DNA of 12,132 nucleotides from Saccoglossus kowalevskii (Eukaryota; Hemichordata; Enteropneusta; Harrimaniidae), in contig NW_003144288.1 of assembly GCF_000003605.2 (NCBI RefSeq), positions 54,721 through 66,852 of the forward strand, given 5' to 3'. A program made the position numbers and the translations under genes. Below are positions 7,211 through 12,132 of this stretch, piece by piece. Below the pieces are notes generated by a model that did no database searches, had not been told where the DNA came from, and saw nothing but the letters and a program-made list of their open reading frames with translations. How positions within the stretch are numbered: the stretch's first letter is position 1; each line of letters opens with the position of its first letter.

Positions 7211-7351
7211 TAGGTATATAGAGCGCCACCATGTTTTCATGGCATGTGGGGGCGCTGTCGAGCGGAAATCAGCTGGTATGAACGGAACGATAAGTTGCAG
7301 ACGATATTGTTGTTCGCCGAGCTGTAGGAATGCAGTGAATACATCCCCGTA
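7211..7351 (+). promoter_or_regulatory. Probable MMAB promoter and 5'UTR
   Basis: The sequence changes from AT-rich and CpG-poor to CpG-rich at about 7200-7500. TATATA stands at 7215-7220. It is followed by GCGCCACCATG (7223-7233), which resembles a reverse-oriented YY1-type element (core CCAT), inside a stem-loop: AGCGCC 7222-7227 pairs with GGCGCT 7251-7256, and CCATG 7229-7233 with CATGG 7238-7242 around TTTT. A TATA box here would place transcription start near 7245-7250. There are ATGs at 7231, 7239, 7243 and 7278 ahead of the MMAB start, so where transcription starts decides which uORFs exist. Confidence 0.45.
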
Positions 7352-7352
7352 A
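7278..7352 (+). promoter_or_regulatory. uORF overlapping the MMAB start codon
   Basis: A 24-codon frame opens with ATG at 7278 and ends with TAA at 7350-7352. The last A of that stop is the first base of the MMAB ATG (TAATG). An in-frame ATG at 7239 would extend it to 37 codons. The peptide is Cys/Arg-rich (ISCRRYCCSPSCRN) with no known family. Such overlaps can permit termination-reinitiation; whether this one is in the mRNA depends on the unmapped transcription start. Confidence 0.4.
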
Positions 7353-7467
7353 TGTCTTCCAGTGTCTGCTGCAGGGTGGCTAGCTTTGCTGTAAAATGCA
7401 CGAGCCTGAACAGAGTCGGTTTCAGGGTGTCAACTTTGAACTACTACAGTTCAAAAAGCACAGTCAG
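7352..7467 (+). CDS. MMAB: MMAB exon 1 (mitochondrial presequence)
   Basis: This 116-bp exon (38 codons plus two bases) ends AG before the donor GTTTGT. It encodes a basic, hydroxylated, acid-free N terminus with a net charge of about +6 and motifs such as RVASFAVK and NRVGFRV, typical of matrix targeting. The exon was too short to show as a conventional long frame. It is supported by phase (AG+T = Ser with exon 2) and by CpG-rich surroundings. Confidence 0.85.
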
Positions 7468-10400
7468 GTTTGTTATCAATCAGTCACAGGGACGACGCCT
7501 ATAGTAATTGAGTTTTCGTTATACTGTTTATAATCAGTAATGAAATTTGTCATAAACTAGAGTAAAGTCTTCATGATGATTACATAACATCAGGTACAAA
7601 AAAAGAATAACACTTCATAAAATTTTATTAAAAAAGTAAGTTTCAAAAAGATATTGATAGATATGGAGAGTACATTCTTGCTACCAGAGCTTATTTCTTC
7701 CTCAAGACTCCACGTGTAGGCGTGACATAAAGAGACCATGGTTAAGACGATGGTAGAGTATTTCTTTTTCAGAATGCCTTGTTAGTTTTATTTCCACTCA
7801 ACATCACCACGTTTTTCCGATGATAATCTAATTTGACATCCTGCACCTCGTCAGATTTCTGGTCTATCTGAAGAGAGTGGACCCATTAACGTCAAGCCCA
7901 AACCGCCCCATAGTTTCTCAAAACAACACCTTTAAATGTTTTCCTATACTGTTACTGATTGATTGCATTCTATACTAAGAAGTTAATTATTCATAATCAT
8001 TGGATTCAGAATGACCATTTTCCCCACGTGTCCCATTTCTTCAACACTCTCTGTCAGATTGTTCACAGTGGACGCTAAAAAAACCCAAATGCTGTACTGG
8101 TTTTCTTTGCAATATTGTAATAATCCTAAGAAAATTGTCTGTAGTGATTGAGTATATATCCCAGTAGCGTCTTTTCATTACATGTCACTGCAAATTTGAG
8201 GGGGGCAAGGGGGGTAGCTTGTTTTATGGGAAATAAAAAGGGCTTTTTTACAGTTTACAAGGAAAAATAGACGTTTTTACAGTTTACAGTGAAAATTGAA
8301 TGTTTACAGTTTACAGAGAAAATAAAAGTTATTTTACATTTTACGGAAAATTAAAAAAGAAAACCTAGAAAATTCTTGTACGTACTGAAAAAATGATACA
8401 TTTTTACAGTGTACAAAAAAAATACTTGATTGATTACATTGTACGTCTTAGCCTGTGATTACAGAATTACTGAATTTATTTTTCAATTTACATTGTACGA
8501 ACAAAAAATATTACAATTACGTTGAACGAAAATAACCCTTGCCCCCCCCCCCCATTGTGTTGTATCAATGTTGTTTTGAACCCTAACAGAACCTCAGAGT
8601 CTGACCAGCCCAACGCCAAGAGACTACAAGCATGTTACATCCTCTGTAGTTAAATCGTCTCAAAATATGTGTTGGTCACGTGTTCACATGTAATTTATGT
8701 CTTTGAATTTTCAGTGAAGATGTGAATAAACCTAAAGCCATAAGAATTTATACCAGAACTGGAGATAAAGGTGATGTCAATTTATTTTTTGCTTGTAACT
8801 CTTTTCAAGTTTTTCACACAAATAAATATAAAACTACAGAAACCCACACACACCTGATAGCTGGCCTAACACTCTGCAGTGGTAACAAAATGCATCAAAA
8901 ATTTTGTTGTTGATAACATGTCTGTAGTTGTTTGGTCGTTGCTAAAAACTAAGGCAGATAAAAGAAAACCTCTTTTAGCCTGCAGCATTATCAATGCTCT
9001 GTGCAATTTACTGGTATTTTGTGTGATTAAAAATGTAGAAAAAAAATTGTTTTTAATAGTCAGAATAGTAAGAAAGGCTGTCAGGTAATCCCTTAGACAA
9101 ACATTGGTACAGCATATGCACTTCCCTATTTGTAAAAAAGGTCTCATTTACCTTGAACATGAACAAATTATATTAGGTTTGTTGTTTAAAGCGGGGGAGT
9201 CGTCATCTACGCATGTGTCAGGTGGCCATAGTGTGTCATTGTTTACAAACAAGCATCTATGAGCCTTTGCATTCTTAGCTATGTTGTTATCATCACTTGG
9301 GACCCTCCCGCTTTAATAACCCTTACAAATGTGAGCAAACGTTGGTTATTCATACGTAATCTTGTTCATGTATTGTCTCCTTAAAACTGCCCCTTTTATA
9401 ATCTGATAACACAACAGTGTGTAGTACCAATCGACCAATGAGAACATGTCAGTGTTCGATATTATATTGAAGGTGAAAGTTAAAATCATAATGATTCATT
9501 TATCTGTTATCTCTACATTGTAAAACAGGAATGTCAAGTACTTACAGCGGTGAGCGTAGACCCAAAGATGATGTCATATTTGAAGCACTGGGAAGCACAG
9601 ATGAATTGACATGTACTATTGGGTAAGAGCAAACTATCACCACAACAAGTAATTTATATATTCTGTGTTTGTGATCAGTGTGCCCTCTATAGCCAGCATG
9701 AGAAACAAATATTTGCTGTGACCCAACTATTTGTGCCAATAGACCATTTTCCGATCACTGCGAGAATCACACGTTATGCATGAAATCGAACGTAAAAACA
9801 GGACAAACAAAGGTCATAGTGTCGTAGTGGCATCAAACATCGCATGGGATTCAACAAACGCGAAAGTATTTTGGGGGACATTTCCATGCTTAATAATGTA
9901 CTGTCCACATTTGATGATAGACAATTTCGATTAAGTAAGGGTATTCGGAGGCAATATTCCTTTGTCGAAGATCGGCCGGTCGATGTGAGCTACGAAATAA
10001 AGAAATTCGAGTTCAAAATCAAATCATTCGATTTTTGCGGCAGACGTCCGACGCGCGTCTTTCATGCATCTCGCAATTGTACGAAAAATCACCTATTCAC
10101 TGTCACATCATTAACGCAACTGAATATTATACATCATTATAGTGATCTTAAGAAACATCTTGCTATAGTTTATAATTTAGTAAAATGAAATTCACATACA
10201 GAATAAGTGTAAACACAAAGTAAATCACAGACCACCACATCATTTTTTTTGTGTGTGTCTCAAGTCAGCTATATAGTCATACAATTTTACTGTTTTCTTG
10301 AAAGCTGACCTCTCCAGCAGTTTTTAACACGATTTGAGGTGATTCCATTTACAAAATGTGTCTATTTGTTTATGACTCCACTCAAATGTTTTCCTACATC

Positions 10401-11552
10401 ACTTCATACATGCACAATGCAGCTATATCAGGAGAAATACTCAGTAGTAGAAATTATTCAGATTCCAAGATTCTGACAAACAAATTGCAAAATTATTGAT
10501 ATTTATTGAAATAGAAATGACAAATTGTCTAATGCAGAATTTCAAACTCGCACAAGGATTGAATTTTTTGTTGAAAATGATTACTCATATCCGAGTAAAT
10601 TTGAAATATCTCCTTTATTGTAGCCACGCCCACCTATCCTGAAACAGTCCACTGTTTTCAGCTTTCCGACTCTAGCCGAAAAAAAAGTGTAGCACCAAAT
10701 GCTATAATTTTATAATACTGCGTCATTTAACGACAATATTAACGATATATATTTTTTGGTCAGCAATGCGTATAGTAATAGTATGAGAATTTACACGTTT
10801 CCAAACAATCCAAAGTATGCAAATGAGAAGTTCATGAGAAACATTGTTTTAAAATACATAAAATAAAATTGACGTAGATTGGGTTTGAAACTCATTTTTT
10901 CACTTTAAAAATTTATTTTGTACTTAATAACATAAAAAATAATATTATTAAAGTACCAATAAATGGTTTTGGGTCAGAAAATAGCAGGCATTTCAAAATA
11001 CTTCAAAATTAGATTAGTTAGGCATGTTTAGTTAGGCAAAAGAATGTCTTTAGGCAAAACCCGTGTAGTTAGGCATGTTTATTAAATTCAGCGTAGTTAG
11101 GCATGTCTCATGTCATCCATCTCATCATATGAACTCCTAATTAATCTGTAAACATAGTATTGAAGTCATTCACTTTGAATAATTTACAACTGTTTGATTA
11201 AACCTTCCCAACCTGAATGATCCAGAGCATGGGACACTGAGACACCCTAGAAGGCATTTGTGCATATCTAAGCACTTACAGACAACAGGTGCTGACAAAG
11301 ACATCAACTGAATTACTACTACTACAACTCTGTTATAATTTATTAGCATTTCTGTGTGTCAATTTGCCCACCAGGCTTGCAAGAATGATATATGTGTTGT
11401 TTTAATCATGATTTATTGTGCATTGATGCTCACTTACAAAAATACACAATGATATTTTTTAAAATCTGTCTCTGTGTCTGGGAATTGTTTTCAGCCTTGC
11501 CAGAGAGTTTTCTGAAGATGCCAAGCACACGTTTAGTGACAAATTAGAACAG
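7352..11552 (+). CDS. MMAB: Corrinoid adenosyltransferase MMAB, 5' part, four spliced exons
   Basis: MMAB transfers the adenosyl group of ATP to cob(I)alamin in the mitochondrial matrix, giving adenosylcobalamin (coenzyme of methylmalonyl-CoA mutase) and triphosphate. The exons are 7352-7467, 8715-8770, 9529-9622 and 11495-11552. All junctions join in phase and give 108 residues. Residues 1-38 are a presequence: rich in Ser, Arg and Lys, with no acidic residue ([16 protein letters not shown]...). The PduO-type ATP-binding motif IYTRTGDKG follows, then SGERRPKDD and EALGSTDEL, as in animal MMAB. The start is the first ATG after an in-frame TAG (7325), with G at -3. Animal MMAB is about 250 residues, so the C-terminal half, including most cobalamin-site residues, lies past the window. 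Confidence 0.95.
7468..8714 (+). other. MMAB intron 1, 1247 bp
   Basis: The donor is GTTTGT and the acceptor is TTGAATTTTCAG. From 7468 to 8199 I see nothing recognisable. Bases 8200-8553 are a G-run-bounded motif array described separately. Confidence 0.8.
8200..8553. repeat. G-run-bounded array of TTTACA-type paired motifs (~354 bp)
   Basis: The left edge is GGGGGGCAAGGGGGG (8200-8214). The right edge is CCCTTG followed by 12 C (8536-8553), so both ends read G-run, CAAGGG in opposite orientation. Between them, about ten copies of a 13-base paired motif recur at 23-30 base spacing, with a gap where one is badly decayed (about 8376-8385). Copies start at 8247, 8276, 8303 (TTTACAGTTTACA), 8333 (TTTACATTTTACG), 8403 (TTTACAGTGTACA), 8433, 8458, 8487 (TTTACATTGTACG) and 8510. 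The spacers are A-rich. It looks like a non-autonomous mobile element with an internal degenerate minisatellite. There is no coding potential. Confidence 0.75.
8715..8770 (+). CDS. MMAB: MMAB exon 2 (ATP-binding motif)
   Basis: This 56-bp exon encodes [19 protein letters not shown] plus the first base of Gly. TRTGDKG is the N-terminal triphosphate-binding motif of PduO-type adenosyltransferases. The donor GTGATG is weak for a metazoan site, but phase and the family sequence across the junction (GDKG then [10 protein letters not shown]) confirm it. Reading through the donor gives an unrelated continuation that stops in the intron. Confidence 0.93.
8771..9528 (+). other. MMAB intron 2, 758 bp
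   Basis: The donor is GTGATG and the acceptor is TTGTAAAACAG. A TTAA-flanked element lies at 9186-9316. Overlapping short frames on both strands at 8866-9147 have no family resemblance. I see nothing else. Confidence 0.8.
9186..9316. mobile_element. TTAA-flanked MITE-like element (131 bp)
   Basis: The left end TTAAAGCGGGGGAGT (9186-9200) and the right end ACCCTCCCGCTTTAA (9302-9316) are near-perfect inverted repeats over about 13 bases. Both end in TTAA, the piggyBac-type target. There is no coding capacity. It differs from the TTAA element at 6151-6382 except for the TTAAAG start and the G run. Confidence 0.65.
9529..9622 (+). CDS. MMAB: MMAB exon 3
   Basis: This 94-bp exon encodes [20 protein letters not shown], then [11 protein letters not shown] and two bases of Gly before the donor [15 protein letters not shown] and the (V/L)G(S/T)TDEL segment are characteristic of the family and help form the ATP pocket and first helix of the helical bundle. 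Confidence 0.96.
9732..10110. mobile_element. Inverted-end element in MMAB intron 3
   Basis: The left end runs CAATAGACCATTTTCCGATC, then CTGCGAGA and ATGCATGAAA. The right end, in reverse complement, runs AATAGGTGATTTTTCG, CAATTGCGAGA and ATGCATGAAA. The arms are about 45 bp and imperfect. The interior is richer in G+C and CpG than the intron around it. A 114-codon frame (9844-10188) begins inside and runs out past the right end. It matches no family I know and is not counted as a gene. Confidence 0.55.
11018..11103 (+). repeat. Cluster of five TTAGGCA motifs
   Basis: TTAGGCA occurs at 11018, 11032, 11050, 11069 and 11097. Three copies are extended to TAGTTAGGCATGT. Spacing is irregular (14-28 bases), so this is a decayed short repeat rather than a regular array. 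Confidence 0.6.
11495..11552 (+). CDS. MMAB: MMAB exon 4
   Basis: This 58-bp exon completes Gly and encodes [19 protein letters not shown], ending on a codon boundary before the donor GTGAGA. It corresponds to the end of the first helix and the linker ahead of the conserved IQ...LQDVGS segment, which should open the next exon outside the window. Confidence 0.93.
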
Positions 11553-12132
11553 GTGAGAGCCCTCTAGAGTTGAGATTAACTATTAATATTGTTTATATAC
11601 TCATATTAACAGATGTCTACATATTTGAATTCCCAAGATGATTGCTATTTGCAGTCACCGTTTATAGAGTCAAAGGTCAAATGATTCAGACATACGGTAT
11701 GTCAATACATGCATACCAGATATTAAGTATATATTGATTTCTTTCAAGTGGTTCTCGGTCTCTGCTTAGTTACTTGAAAATACATTATGGGTTGTATGGT
11801 TATATAAATAAAACGCAACATGTTGACTACATTCTTATTTAGTTACTTAAAACCTGCGAATATCGGCAAACAAAAAAACTGTCCATTTTAGGAATTCTGG
11901 GGTGCATTAGAACCTGTGATGTGTATTTTCCCTTCAATATCCACTTAACTTTTTAGGTTTTTAAGGTTTAGTCACAAAGATATTTGTCAATCAAAAAGAT
12001 TTGACTATAAACATGTCTATTATTGAGAATGACTGTAATTTCAAGAAGGTATCAATGTTTTTTTGGTGATGTTTGGTTTATCTTGAGGCAGTACCAAGGG
12101 TTCTTTCTCATCAGTGTGGGAATTATTGTAGC
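11553..12132 (+). other. MMAB intron 4, 5' part
   Basis: This is AT-rich intron running off the window. I looked for the expected next exon (IQ-x-LQDVGS) and did not find it. No repeat structure was recognised. Confidence 0.75.

Larger units (their letters stand above)
9623..11494 (+). other. MMAB intron 3, 1872 bp
   Basis: The donor is GTAAGA and the acceptor is TTGTTTTCAG. A possible inverted-end element with a 114-codon frame occupies about 9732-10110. An imperfect hairpin (GTACTTAATAA against TTATTAAAGTAC, about 10919-10956) and a cluster of TTAGGCA motifs (11018-11103) follow. The rest (10190-10900 and 11110-11480) is AT-rich with nothing recognised. Confidence 0.8.

Noticed and set aside
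8200-8553. CRISPR-like array
   Set aside because: Repeats are short and drifting, spacers are not unique sequences of constant length, and the DNA is an animal intron.
8866-9147. Overlapping frames on both strands in MMAB intron 2
   Set aside because: Both are AT-driven, mutually overlapping and without domain features, and MMAB splices across them in phase.
11018-11103. Interstitial telomere repeats
   Set aside because: TTAGGC is not in tandem; the spacing of 14-28 bases is irregular.

Overview
The window is nuclear DNA from an animal. It holds parts of two spliced genes on the + strand, separated by about 3 kb. The exons are short (56-237 bp), have GT/AG borders and introns of about 0.8-1.9 kb, and sit in AT-rich, repeat-laden sequence with no sign of bacterial gene packing. 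The many short inverted-repeat elements and the protein matches suit a marine invertebrate. A mollusc or other lophotrochozoan is possible, but this is a low-confidence guess from repeat style only.

Layout. (1) 158-3858: the last four coding exons of CCT6, the zeta subunit of the cytosolic chaperonin CCT/TRiC. They encode 178 residues and a stop, and a 3'UTR runs to a probable poly(A) site near 4255. The 5' two thirds of the gene lie upstream of the window. (2) About 4256-7210: intergenic sequence made largely of mobile-element remnants. It includes a ~714-bp inverted-repeat element, a third copy of a TA-flanked MITE, a TTAA-flanked element and a 117-bp element with a visible 5-bp target duplication. 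(3) 7352-11552: the first four coding exons of MMAB, the mitochondrial ATP:cob(I)alamin adenosyltransferase. They encode 108 residues, including a complete predicted mitochondrial presequence. The 3' part of MMAB lies beyond the window. Just upstream is a CpG-richer probable promoter with a TATA-like box, several upstream ATGs and a uORF whose stop overlaps the MMAB start (TAATG).

In both genes every exon junction joins in phase, and the joined peptides follow their families without a gap, so the gene models are secure although no transcript was available. The two genes do unrelated jobs (cytosolic folding of actin, tubulin and other clients; mitochondrial B12 cofactor synthesis). Nothing here suggests that they act together.

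No wholly new system is evident. The most unusual structures are these: a ~354-bp G-run-flanked block holding about ten evenly spaced TTTACA-type paired motifs (8200-8553); MITE-like elements starting eight bases past the exon end at two of the three CCT6 donors; the MMAB uORF/start overlap; and a possible decayed duplicate of CCT6 exon sequence next to the second MITE.
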